64,000 nucleotides of DNA from Methylophilus sp. 5. GTDB lineage: Bacteria > Pseudomonadota > Gammaproteobacteria > Burkholderiales > Methylophilaceae. This document shows, piece after piece, positions 1-8,564 of the stretch. A model generated the notes under the pieces. It did not search any database, was not told the origin of the DNA, and saw nothing but the letters and a program-made list of their open reading frames with translations. The translations under genes and the position numbers were made by a program. The stretch is taken from the NCBI RefSeq assembly GCF_000515275.1, contig NZ_KI911560.1, forward strand, positions 2,780,124 through 2,844,123, written 5' to 3'. The stretch's first letter is position 1. The number at the start of each line of letters is the position of its first letter.

Positions 1-264
1 TAAAGACCACAGTAAGTACGGGTAAACAATTGTGTCAACTTTTGAGGCTATTAGAGCCATATCGCTTTTTCTGGATTTAAAAAATAACAAACCCGATAAA
101 AAGAAAAACAATGGCATATGGAAAGAATAGATCATACTATCAGTAAGTAAAAATAAGGCTTTATTGGTTACTAAACCTGACTTCTCTAACCCTCTGAACA
201 CATGCCCAAAGACAACTAAAATTATCCCTAAAGCTTTGCAATAATCAATCCAGGTCGTTCTCAA
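1..264 (-). CDS. Membrane acyltransferase (acyltransferase 3 family), N-terminal part only
   Basis: The 88 visible codons read without a stop to the window edge. They show the family hallmark WIDYCKALGI followed by a hydrophobic run and a histidine (VVFGH, the presumed catalytic histidine), then a second membrane segment with FFFLSGLLFF. Such proteins O-acylate sugars in polysaccharides at the inner membrane. No ATG fits: a stop lies in frame just upstream, so TTG at 262-264 is the best start and gives the usual short N-terminus. It is probably the last visible gene of the leftward EPS cluster, after a 191-bp gap below the other acyltransferase. The C-terminus is outside the window. Family assignment is fairly sure; the start and the substrate are not. 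Confidence 0.72.
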   Translation of the reverse strand, partial: MRTTWIDYCKALGIILVVFGHVFRGLEKSGLVTNKALFLLTDSMIYSFHMPLFFFLSGLLFFKSRKSDMALIASKVDTIVYPYLLWSL

Positions 265-455
265 CTTAAGTTTTCTTTCATTTAAATTCAGTTAGTTTTT
301 TTTAAGATTGATATTGAAGCTTCTATGAATTCTAACGTATCTGTTATCTCGGCTCGAAAAGCTTAAACGCATAATTGTTGAATTCATGTATCCAAAAAAC
401 TTAATAAAGGATGAGTCTTAACAGCTTCGCTAAGAGAACTGTTACAGTAAAAAAA

Positions 456-1577
456 TTAGTTAAGTTGTAGAAGTTTGCGAGATTTTTCTCTAAATGGTTT
501 TTCTATATGGGAGTACATTAGCTGAGCAAGAACCAAACATACAGCAATATAAACGATGGCTAGCAATATGGATTGCACCGTCGTAAATTGTGGGGTAGAA
601 ATACCTCGTATCATGATCTCAGGATGACGAAAGGCCACACGAATGAACTGATTGTAGAACCACAGTACTGCACCATGCGACATGTACAGTGAATATGAGA
701 CTGTACCTAACCAAACAAGCCAGGGTTTAGATAGGTATCGGTTAAATACATTGTTTTTTGATAAGAGGATGCCTGCAATTAATAAGGCACTGGCTGGGTA
801 AATCACCAGGCCATACCCATAAAAACCATGTGCGATGACTGTCACACTCAAAATTAAAATAATAGACATAGGGATGATAAATACAGGCAATACAGTTCTA
901 CTTTCCTGACTATGCTTATGTATCACATTTGCCACCGTGCATCCTGTAAAAAAGCCAGCTAAGCAACGTAGCATAAAGTTGTAATGTTCAGGCTGATATA
1001 CAAACAGCATGCAAATAGCAACCAAGCCTATCAAGGGAAAAACAAGCGTCTTAATTTTATTTAAATATAGCGTAATTAGTGCAAAAATCAGATAGGTATA
1101 AAACTCAGCACTGATCGACCAAGCTGGGCTATTGAACGTCATGGCGGTTTCGTTGGGCCAAAAAGCTTTGATTAGAAACAGCTCGCGCAAAAATGCATAG
1201 AAATTGTTCTCTTCAAAAGGCGGCTTACTCAGACTCGCAATACCAAACTTTGTTTGTAATACATATTTCAAGGTTTCTATAGCCAAATAGACCCCAAGCA
1301 TTAATAGGTGCACTGGGTATAAACGACCAAACCGCAAAAATTGAAATCTGGCGACATCACTCCAACCTTTTAGCTTGCTATGATAGGCCGTGAATATAAC
1401 AAAGCCTGATAATACAAAAAACAAATCCACCATAAAGCCCCCACCATGAATAACGGGCAAATGATGAATAAACGGATTCCAGCTGGGAATATGATATAAA
1501 ACTACCAAGAGGGCAGCAATTCCGCGAACGCTCTCTAACTCTTCAACTTTAACTTTTTTTGTTTGCGCTAAGGCCAT
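456..1577 (-). CDS. Membrane acyltransferase (acyltransferase 3 family)
   Basis: An integral membrane protein of about 373 residues with roughly ten hydrophobic segments. Near the N-terminus it has ELESVRGIAALLVVLYH, the family motif with its conserved histidine, then DLFFVLSGFVIF. Members transfer acetyl or similar groups to sugars, and in this EPS cluster it probably decorates the polysaccharide. The frame can be opened further to a TTG at 1631, which would overlap the upstream glycosyltransferase by 29 bases. I prefer the ATG at 1577 because the family motif then lies at the usual distance, although neither start has a strong ribosome-binding site. It follows the GT2 gene directly and is probably cotranscribed with it. 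The acyl group and target sugar cannot be read from the sequence. Confidence 0.85.
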   Translation of the reverse strand: MALAQTKKVKVEELESVRGIAALLVVLYHIPSWNPFIHHLPVIHGGGFMVDLFFVLSGFVIFTAYHSKLKGWSDVARFQFLRFGRLYPVHLLMLGVYLAIETLKYVLQTKFGIASLSKPPFEENNFYAFLRELFLIKAFWPNETAMTFNSPAWSISAEFYTYLIFALITLYLNKIKTLVFPLIGLVAICMLFVYQPEHYNFMLRCLAGFFTGCTVANVIHKHSQESRTVLPVFIIPMSIILILSVTVIAHGFYGYGLVIYPASALLIAGILLSKNNVFNRYLSKPWLVWLGTVSYSLYMSHGAVLWFYNQFIRVAFRHPEIMIRGISTPQFTTVQSILLAIVYIAVCLVLAQLMYSHIEKPFREKSRKLLQLN

Positions 1578-1602
1578 ATTAATTTTCTTTTTTCTAATCA
1601 GG

Positions 1603-2790
1603 TTAGTCTTTTCTTGATTTGACCCACTCAACCTGGCGATTCTTGAAGAAATTCAGGTACAGCTTAATTTTACTCAGGGCATACACTGGTGCATAGGCAA
1701 ATAAGGACATCATAGGTAAGATATTTCTACCATGTTTAAACCAGGCAATTAAAACAAAGCCAGTCAATATTGCAAACACCCCTACCCCTAGTGACCATGG
1801 TTGTGCATCACCCGTGAATATCCATGCTGCTGCCGATACAAATGCAAACAGGGCGGACAATAAAAATAGCAATGCCAGTGGCGGCACAATCAGGTCTAAA
1901 GCCATGGCAACAATAGAAAAGTTGAAAGACTTGATACCTTTAACCAGTAGTGGAATGCCTTCTTTGACAATCATGCTGATATGGCCATGCTCCCAACGCT
2001 TTCTTTGTGACTCTGTTCCGGCATCATGCTCGGGAAACAAGCTGGTGACATACGCTTCAGGGCAAAATCCCGGTGCACGATAAGCGATCGTTAAATCGAT
2101 GCCCAGTTTCATATCTTCTACGATACTGCCATGCACCAGATTGGCATGTTCAATTTGTTGCCAAGGGAATGCCATGCCAGAGCCCATCAATTGCATGGGT
2201 AGCCCGAGGCGGTGAAAGCCTAATGGTCTGGTCCAGCTTTTAACCACATAGGCAAACTCGGCTATTTTCGACTTGATATCGCCATTCGGATTTGACTGGA
2301 TCAAATACAATGCCTGAATGGCACTTTGTCTGGAGACAACAGCAATGGCCAGAGCATCTATGGTCCCGGTATCAATTTCGCAATCAGCATCAAATACCAT
2401 CACAATGTCTGGTGGAGACTGTTTGAGAAACTGCAAACCGAAATCCAGAGCATAGCCTTTCCCTCTTTTTTCCTGGTCAAATCGCTCAATGGCTTCTACG
2501 CCGGCTTGTCTAGCAACCTCGGCTGTATTGTCACTACAGTTATCGGCCACTACAACGATTCTTGTATTGGCGGTGGCCTGCTGCTTGATCGATTGCAATG
2601 TATGCGCAATCCCGGCGGATTCATTGTGCGCAGGGATCAGGATAGCAATACGCTCCCGACTTGGCACGATCACCGCTTTGCGATAACCAGGCACGATGGC
2701 CATCAGAATTTGAAACGCAAAGGTCAGCACAGGAATCGCCAGTAGCAACAATACAAGATAAAAAAGTGCGATAAGTGCGTCATAAATCAT
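1603..2790 (-). CDS. Family 2 glycosyltransferase, membrane-anchored
   Basis: A processive-type GT2 enzyme of 395 residues. An N-terminal membrane segment (about 5-30) precedes the GT-A domain, which has an IAILIPAHNES start, the nucleotide-binding DADCE motif near residue 135 and a QRKRW motif (the QxxRW signature) near 262. Two or three C-terminal membrane segments follow (about 290-360). It should transfer a sugar from a nucleotide sugar on the cytoplasmic face during EPS repeat-unit assembly. The DxD and QxxRW motifs are intact. The gene lies 28 bases after the secreted-protein gene and just before the acyltransferase. Donor and acceptor sugars are unknown. QxxRW is typical of processive synthases, so a polymerising role is an alternative. 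Confidence 0.9.
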   Translation of the reverse strand: MIYDALIALFYLVLLLLAIPVLTFAFQILMAIVPGYRKAVIVPSRERIAILIPAHNESAGIAHTLQSIKQQATANTRIVVVADNCSDNTAEVARQAGVEAIERFDQEKRGKGYALDFGLQFLKQSPPDIVMVFDADCEIDTGTIDALAIAVVSRQSAIQALYLIQSNPNGDIKSKIAEFAYVVKSWTRPLGFHRLGLPMQLMGSGMAFPWQQIEHANLVHGSIVEDMKLGIDLTIAYRAPGFCPEAYVTSLFPEHDAGTESQRKRWEHGHISMIVKEGIPLLVKGIKSFNFSIVAMALDLIVPPLALLFLLSALFAFVSAAAWIFTGDAQPWSLGVGVFAILTGFVLIAWFKHGRNILPMMSLFAYAPVYALSKIKLYLNFFKNRQVEWVKSRKD

Positions 2791-2818
2791 AGCGAAGGCC
2801 TATTAAAGTAAATTTCAA

Positions 2819-4228
2819 TTATTTGTCTGTGGCGCGGAGCAGTATGCCACGCGCTGATGAAGCGTCGCCTACCCCACTCGTGACAGTGACCAGCGGGTAA
2901 AAACTATCAACAGGCCACTCAAAAGTCACCGACTCATTATTTTGAAGATCACGGCTGTCATAGACTTGCTTCTTGGTCTCTTTGTCAATGATCTTGAATC
3001 GCAACCTGGCACCGCCAGTCGTCACCGCTTTTAAAGTGTACCTTTGCCCTTTTTGTGGCTTTGCCCAGTCAATCGCTGGCATGGAGCGGTCTGAATAGTT
3101 GGACTGAATCACCGGGGAATCTGTATTTTGAAACACAACAGCTTGCTGTGTCGGTACGAATTTACCCAAAGGTTTACCGTTGGAGGCCACCCAAGGGCCT
3201 CTCATGGAAAGAAGGTTCAAGTTCTTATTGGGGGTAAATGGCTGCCCGTTGCCATCAAGCCAACCGCCTGCCGCTTTGACCATGCGCAGATTTTCTCTAA
3301 CCAAGTGAAGTTCCTGCCCAAGCTTATAATTCCAGCCACCCTTACCAATTTTTAATCCAGAACCAATTTCAACATACACTAGAAATGGTGTTCCGTAGTT
3401 CATATCAACCACATAGCCGCCATACACTTTCAAGGTGTTTGCTACCTTTCTCAACTCTGCATTAGTAATCGCAGAAGTGTCAAAGTCTGGTGGCAACATC
3501 ATTAATGCGCCTTCAGGAATTTTTCCGGTATTTCGTTTAGCCCCGGCATCGGCAATCGTAGCGGGAAACATATAGGCTGGCGAAGGTGAAAGCGCGTTGT
3601 TGGTGAGCGAGATTGCTAACGCATGGTGATACATATCGTCACCATCGTTTAATTCATGTTTACGGATGATACCGGCACATGATGGCACACCAGACGCCCG
3701 GGACCCTTGATGATAGTGAGCAGGATCCCCCCAGCCAGAGCCATTCAGCGGCATCCAGCCAACATGGGTTGTACGCCAAACACCATCAACTTTTTTCAAT
3801 TGCCAGAATGAGTAAATAATACCGCTTGTGGTATCAAAAATATCAGCATGCCCATCACCGCCTTCCGCTGGCACTAAGTCTGCTGGCCAGTGCGGAATCG
3901 TAATCTCTTCGCTGCTACTTTCTGCATCTGCGTCATAAATCCCCTTTTTGCCGACAGGCGGCTTGACTTGCATGGGTGCATCATTGGCTGTGGCCAGAAA
4001 GCAGTGCGTGGAGTACTTGCCTTCTTGCATCGCGGGAAAGTAACTCGAGGTAGGAATAACGAAATCATCGAACACCGGATTGATTGGTTTACTATTCCAA
4101 AGGGAATTAGCATTAAATGGCTTTTCAAAAGTACTGAATTCGGCTGCGATCACTTGGCTTAAGCCAAAGTAGAAAGTACTTACCAGGACTATAGAAAAAA
4201 CAATCGAATTAAATGATTTCTTTTCCAT
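2819..4228 (-). CDS. Uncharacterised secreted protein of the EPS cluster
   Basis: I do not recognise a named family. The ATG at 4228 is preceded by AAAGG at good spacing; the longer TTG-started frame to 4246 is less likely. The product is about 469 residues with a clear signal peptide ending near IAA|EF (residue 28). The mature part has aromatic and glycine-rich blocks, including GDGHADIFD, a run of conserved-looking Trp/Gly (YSFWQ, GWGDPAHYH) and PSCAGIIRKHEL followed by YHHALAISL. The C-terminal 100 residues look like a separate beta-rich domain. There is no PEP-CTERM tail. It lies 27 bases downstream of a GMC oxidoreductase, so it may act on the exported polysaccharide in the periplasm or outside the cell; that is inference from position only. 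A lyase or binding protein are possibilities. Confidence 0.75.
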   Translation of the reverse strand: MEKKSFNSIVFSIVLVSTFYFGLSQVIAAEFSTFEKPFNANSLWNSKPINPVFDDFVIPTSSYFPAMQEGKYSTHCFLATANDAPMQVKPPVGKKGIYDADAESSSEEITIPHWPADLVPAEGGDGHADIFDTTSGIIYSFWQLKKVDGVWRTTHVGWMPLNGSGWGDPAHYHQGSRASGVPSCAGIIRKHELNDGDDMYHHALAISLTNNALSPSPAYMFPATIADAGAKRNTGKIPEGALMMLPPDFDTSAITNAELRKVANTLKVYGGYVVDMNYGTPFLVYVEIGSGLKIGKGGWNYKLGQELHLVRENLRMVKAAGGWLDGNGQPFTPNKNLNLLSMRGPWVASNGKPLGKFVPTQQAVVFQNTDSPVIQSNYSDRSMPAIDWAKPQKGQRYTLKAVTTGGARLRFKIIDKETKKQVYDSRDLQNNESVTFEWPVDSFYPLVTVTSGVGDASSARGILLRATDK

Positions 4229-4255
4229 AACTGTTAACCTTTTCAAGCGACATTG

Positions 4256-5896
4256 TCACACACGTGATGAAAGATAGTTTGCCAAACGCAAAGACAACGC
4301 AACAATTGTTAATGTCGGATTGGCATGGCTATTGGTGGTAAACACTGATGCACTGGCTATATACAGGTTTTTTACGCCATGCACTTTGCAATTCACATCG
4401 ACCACGCTGTCATTTGGAGTGGTTCCCATACGGGTTGTACCCATATGATGGCCACCAACTGGTAAAGCGTTCTCCATTGCCTTTTCTAACTCTTTTGGCT
4501 CAAATTCAAGCCGACAAACTTTTGTTTTCTCAAACTGTTTTTTTAATAAATTAAAAGATTTAATACCAGAAGCAATATCTTGTGCGGTCATCTTCCAATG
4601 CACACTCACTCTGGGCATTCCAAAACGATCATGCTCGCTTAGCAACTCAATACGGTTATTGGCGTCTGAAACCTGCTCACTATTAAACTCAATAGGATAA
4701 GTGCCATTTCGGTTAGCGACTAATGTATATGGAATACGTCGCTTAGCCAGTTTAATTTTAAACAACCAGTTAAAGGCAAAGCCGACCACCGAACCGATAT
4801 CCATCACGACATTCATCACATGCTTTAATGATTGACCGCGTTCAGGCGTTTGGTTCACGCCATGGTTTAGTATCGCCTGATATTCAGGCTTGAGAATCGA
4901 CTTGGCGAGGTAAATCGTCGACATCACCCCACTACCATGCGCCGGATCCGCATAGGCCGGAAAGTGCAACCTGAATGCAGAATTAAGTAAGCCATGCTCT
5001 GCCTGATAAGCGGCAGAAAATTGTAGTTTTCGCCGCGCGTAAATGCCTTCAGACGTTTTTTGAAAGTCGAACACCGGCCGCTCACCACTAAACCGCAATG
5101 CCCCAAAAATCAGGTCATAGTGGCAAGCATAGTATTTGCCTAACGTATTATCCAGATGACCCCAAGCAGGTATTTTCTGCCGACTAACCAACATTAGCCG
5201 TGTGGTTTCAATGCCCCCACCAGCCAACACCACTTGATTGACATTTATGTCAATCGACTGGTTGCCGTCATGCAATGTGACAGAGGTGACAGCATCACCT
5301 GCATTTGTGGCATTCAAGCCAATACAGCGTGTACGTAGCAATACATAGACACTGCTCGATTCAGTCAGCTCCTGGCGAAACTTCCGACCAAAATCTGTTG
5401 GCAGACTATAGCGTTCAATATACTCGTTAAGGTCAGGCGCTAATAGTGGCGCCTCAGCGAAAATAGGTTTCGCGTTCGGGCCAAATGATGAAATCGTAAA
5501 ATCATTTTTGCCTGCATCACAATAATCCAGCGCCTGCGGATAATAGTCGGCAATCTCTGCTGCACCTGCAGGCCAGCCACTTTCTGGTACGTGAGCTCTT
5601 TTATCAAAATCATGCTTATCCAGTGGTACGCAGCGCCCACCCCACAAATGGCTTGTACCACCAAAGCGTTGATACCTGAACTCAGTGGTTTGCGGGTGAG
5701 GTGCCGTTGCCTGCCCTACATAAGTGTCGACAATATCAGGCGTTTCATTCCAGTCGCCGCCCTCTATAAGCAGGACGCGTTTCCCCTGCCGAGAAAGGCT
5801 AATAGCTAGACTGATACCAGCGGCACCTGCACCAATAATGCAAACAGAGAAGTTTTCAAGAGCCGATTTATCACTACTATTGAGATACCCAATCAT
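4256..5896 (-). CDS. GMC-family FAD-dependent oxidoreductase
   Basis: A 546-residue flavoprotein of the glucose-methanol-choline family. The FAD-binding Rossmann motif IIGAGAAGISLAISL lies at about residues 20-34 and is followed by an acidic strand end (LLIEGGD). The C-terminal GMC domain has GGHHMGTTRMG and a final SHANPTLTIVALSLRLA helix, with the usual conserved His/Asn region. Such enzymes oxidise alcohol groups, often of sugars, using FAD. Inside an EPS cluster it may oxidise a sugar hydroxyl of the polysaccharide or of a precursor. There is no obvious signal peptide. The start is one base after the stop of the upstream GT4 gene (TGACATG), so the two are translationally coupled. Family is confident; substrate unknown. 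Confidence 0.88.
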   Translation of the reverse strand: MIGYLNSSDKSALENFSVCIIGAGAAGISLAISLSRQGKRVLLIEGGDWNETPDIVDTYVGQATAPHPQTTEFRYQRFGGTSHLWGGRCVPLDKHDFDKRAHVPESGWPAGAAEIADYYPQALDYCDAGKNDFTISSFGPNAKPIFAEAPLLAPDLNEYIERYSLPTDFGRKFRQELTESSSVYVLLRTRCIGLNATNAGDAVTSVTLHDGNQSIDINVNQVVLAGGGIETTRLMLVSRQKIPAWGHLDNTLGKYYACHYDLIFGALRFSGERPVFDFQKTSEGIYARRKLQFSAAYQAEHGLLNSAFRLHFPAYADPAHGSGVMSTIYLAKSILKPEYQAILNHGVNQTPERGQSLKHVMNVVMDIGSVVGFAFNWLFKIKLAKRRIPYTLVANRNGTYPIEFNSEQVSDANNRIELLSEHDRFGMPRVSVHWKMTAQDIASGIKSFNLLKKQFEKTKVCRLEFEPKELEKAMENALPVGGHHMGTTRMGTTPNDSVVDVNCKVHGVKNLYIASASVFTTNSHANPTLTIVALSLRLANYLSSRV

Positions 5897-5897
5897 G

Positions 5898-7115
5898 TCA
5901 GCTCTTTTGATATGTTGTGATCAATTGCTCGAGTTTGTTTATTTCAAGCTCTAAGTTAAATTGTGACTCAACCACTTTTCTTGCTGCCTGCTTTACGCTT
6001 TCGCGCAACGCAGGATTACTTAAATAACTAAAGATTGCATTTTTTAATGCAACTTCATCTGATGGCGCAACAACCAAGCCAGAAACGCCGTGTTCTATGA
6101 GTTCTGTTACTCCGCCAACATTAGTACCAATCACAGGTACTCCACACGCCATCGCCTCCATTAATGACACAGGTACACCTTCAGCAAAGCTTGGCAGAAT
6201 AAATACGTCACTTGCCTGCAATGTCGACCTTACAGTTTCCTGGCTAGCAAAACCGCCGAAATGAACCATCTGCTCTAAACCCTGCGCTTTCACTTCGGCC
6301 TCCAAAGCTGCTCGCTCAGGACCATCCCCCAATAACGTTAAATGAAATTTATGACCTTCATTCTTAAGAGCAATTAAGCTACGCAACAACACAGGAACGC
6401 CTTTTTCCGCGGCCAACCTACCGACATAGAGTAACTTTACCGGCTTGTCAGCATGCTTATCTGGCTGTTGAGGGATGGTGTAACTGTTAATGTCTATCCC
6501 ACAATGAACAATCTGTAACTTATGCCAATCTTCAGCATCTGAAAAAAGCATCATTTGGCTTTTACAATAATTGCTGATACAAACAATAAACTTTGCATAT
6601 TTAACTTTTTCACGCAGGGCCAGCAACGTTGGCTCAAAAAAGATATGCGGCCCATGAAAAGTGATGCTATAGCCTACACCACTCAATTGACTCGCAAGCA
6701 TGGTTACCATTCCACTACTATCACCGAAATGATTATGTAGGTGCTCTACTTTGTTTTCTTCGAGATAGCTTGCAAGCAACAAGGCCTCTTGAAAATAAAA
6801 CAATTGATAAAGAGTGCCTTTTACACCTGATCGACGTGTTTTAAATGCTAATTTAAGTGTTTTAAAATATTTTGATGTTGAGCGTGCCAAGTAGCTCAAA
6901 TTAAGCTTAATAAGCTCTAGTGGGCTGGCTGGCAGAAAATAAGTGGTTTTCTTATGCTCATTTACAATAAATGGGCTCACATTATTCGCGCTCTCGGGTT
7001 GACGTAATGCACTGGTTATAATATCGATACCAAGCTCTCTTAAACCCAATACTTCTCGCTGAATAAAAGTGTCTGTTGCCCTAGGGTAGCTGCTGGTGAA
7101 ATAATTGACTTTCAT
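5898..7115 (-). CDS. Family 4 (GT-B) glycosyltransferase
   Basis: A 405-residue GT4 enzyme. The N-terminal half begins MKVNYFTSSYPRATDTFIQRE, shaped like the acceptor-binding domain of colanic-acid-type transferases. The C-terminal donor domain has LLYVGRLAAEKGVP (about 228-241) and the E-x7-E motif in FAEGVPVSLMEAMACGVP (about 313-330). It should add one sugar to the lipid-linked EPS repeat unit at the cytoplasmic membrane. It has an ATG start, lies 32 bases after the Wzy-like gene and is coupled to the downstream GMC oxidoreductase by a one-base gap. Sugar specificity cannot be told. Confidence 0.92.
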   Translation of the reverse strand: MKVNYFTSSYPRATDTFIQREVLGLRELGIDIITSALRQPESANNVSPFIVNEHKKTTYFLPASPLELIKLNLSYLARSTSKYFKTLKLAFKTRRSGVKGTLYQLFYFQEALLLASYLEENKVEHLHNHFGDSSGMVTMLASQLSGVGYSITFHGPHIFFEPTLLALREKVKYAKFIVCISNYCKSQMMLFSDAEDWHKLQIVHCGIDINSYTIPQQPDKHADKPVKLLYVGRLAAEKGVPVLLRSLIALKNEGHKFHLTLLGDGPERAALEAEVKAQGLEQMVHFGGFASQETVRSTLQASDVFILPSFAEGVPVSLMEAMACGVPVIGTNVGGVTELIEHGVSGLVVAPSDEVALKNAIFSYLSNPALRESVKQAARKVVESQFNLELEINKLEQLITTYQKS

Positions 7116-7147
7116 AACAGTATCATTCTTGAAAAAATGTAACCCTA

Positions 7148-8551
7148 TTAATTTTTTGAATTATTAACAGGAAATTTAATAACATAGCTCAAAGATAAGC
7201 CAATAAAAAACCACATGTACCACTCAACGATTAAGTAATCCAGCAAATTGTCTGTCGCACCTTGAAGAATAAGTTGACCGTAAGAAAGGATAGTCATAAA
7301 AACAAGAAATTTATTCCGATTGTAGTTATGAGCTAATGTTTTAAAAACTGAATAAAACAAATTAAGTAATGCAAGGAATCCAAATATTCCCAGCTCAAAG
7401 AAAGTTTGTACAAAAATACTATGAGCGTCGATATCAATATTCTGCTTTTGGAAAGCATTTGCCATAATAAACTGAGAGGATATAGGTATAAAGCTAGTGA
7501 TACCATAACCGAAAAAGTAATGGGATTTATCCATATAGGCGAGCCCATCTCCCCAAACCTTCAAACGCCAAGCAAAAGAATTAAGCCGTTCGTAGCCAGT
7601 TGATCCAAAATCGTGGCCAGTTGTTAGGTCTAATATGCGTGTCTGGATGTCAGGCACCAACAATCCCAATAAAGGCGCGAGGGCTACGTAAATTAAAAAT
7701 TTACGATCATTGAAAAGCGCATAAATGAAAAACATCAGGTAAGTGGCAATCCATGCAGATCTTGTTTTAGTCATAACAACTAGGCCAATTAAAATTAAAA
7801 TATAAATTGGCATTAATTTAAGCAACTTAGGATTGATGAAATCAGCTTTTGACTTGTATAAATAAAAACAAACCGAAATTATCAGTACGAGATATGGCGC
7901 GAAAGGATTAGGGTGCGGAAATGTACTTTGAAGGCGATACCCCTCTTGGACACTAAATGTGACCCCTCGTCCCCCAAATATGAAAGAAAAAAAACTATAT
8001 AACACAGGGATAAATGAAGAAATTACAATTACTTTCATCCATTTCCCAAAATCAGCTTGAGTCTTAACTAAGTATGTCCCTAAAGTAAACATCGAGGCAT
8101 AAGAAACATATGCAAGAAAGACTTTTAAACTTAGTACGAAAGATACTGCATAAAAAACGGAAAAAGCACCTAGCGAAAGATAAATCCACCAAGCATTTTT
8201 TATCCGTGAAAGATTGAGGTCATTTTTGATGGGTTTTTCTAAAAGCATTAACAATGCTATAAGGATAACCAAAGCATTTAGAATCGCTCCAATGCCAAAA
8301 CTGCCTACTTTAATTGCATTAAATGAAGCATCCAGTGATGCCCGCAGCATTACCACTATAAACAAAAAAGCATATCGATCAAAGATGAATAAAAGTGCAA
8401 TTGCTAATGCAAGAATTGGTGCTAATAAATATATGTAATGATCACCGACTAACTGCACATATATTAAAGAAATCAAACCTAAAAAAAGGCTCGCAAAAAT
8501 AGACAAAACAATTAGCAACACCTTGGATGAATTTACATTTATTTTGGCCAC
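7148..8551 (-). CDS. Wzy-like O-antigen/EPS polymerase (O-antigen ligase family)
   Basis: A 467-residue polytopic protein with about eleven to twelve membrane segments and a large periplasmic loop. The loop has RLQSTFPHPNPFAPYL, the region where the Wzy/WaaL family keeps its conserved Pro/His/Asn residues, and MTKTRSAWIA just after it. It probably polymerises flipped repeat units at the periplasmic face. The start is GTG with a modest AGGCGA upstream. The gene is visibly more AT-rich than the rest of the window, as is common for Wzy genes. It stands between two GT4 genes, as expected for a Wzx/Wzy-dependent pathway with the flippase nearby. Sequence divergence in this family means polymerase versus ligase is decided by context. 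Confidence 0.85.
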   Translation of the reverse strand: MAKINVNSSKVLLIVLSIFASLFLGLISLIYVQLVGDHYIYLLAPILALAIALLFIFDRYAFLFIVVMLRASLDASFNAIKVGSFGIGAILNALVILIALLMLLEKPIKNDLNLSRIKNAWWIYLSLGAFSVFYAVSFVLSLKVFLAYVSYASMFTLGTYLVKTQADFGKWMKVIVISSFIPVLYSFFSFIFGGRGVTFSVQEGYRLQSTFPHPNPFAPYLVLIISVCFYLYKSKADFINPKLLKLMPIYILILIGLVVMTKTRSAWIATYLMFFIYALFNDRKFLIYVALAPLLGLLVPDIQTRILDLTTGHDFGSTGYERLNSFAWRLKVWGDGLAYMDKSHYFFGYGITSFIPISSQFIMANAFQKQNIDIDAHSIFVQTFFELGIFGFLALLNLFYSVFKTLAHNYNRNKFLVFMTILSYGQLILQGATDNLLDYLIVEWYMWFFIGLSLSYVIKFPVNNSKN

Positions 8552-8564
8552 GATCTTCGCCTAA

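Noticed and set aside
420..455. Hairpin (TAACAG / CTGTTA) after the acyltransferase gene as a terminator
   Set aside because: For leftward transcription the T-run is on the wrong side of the stem, and the stem is only six bases with a long loop.
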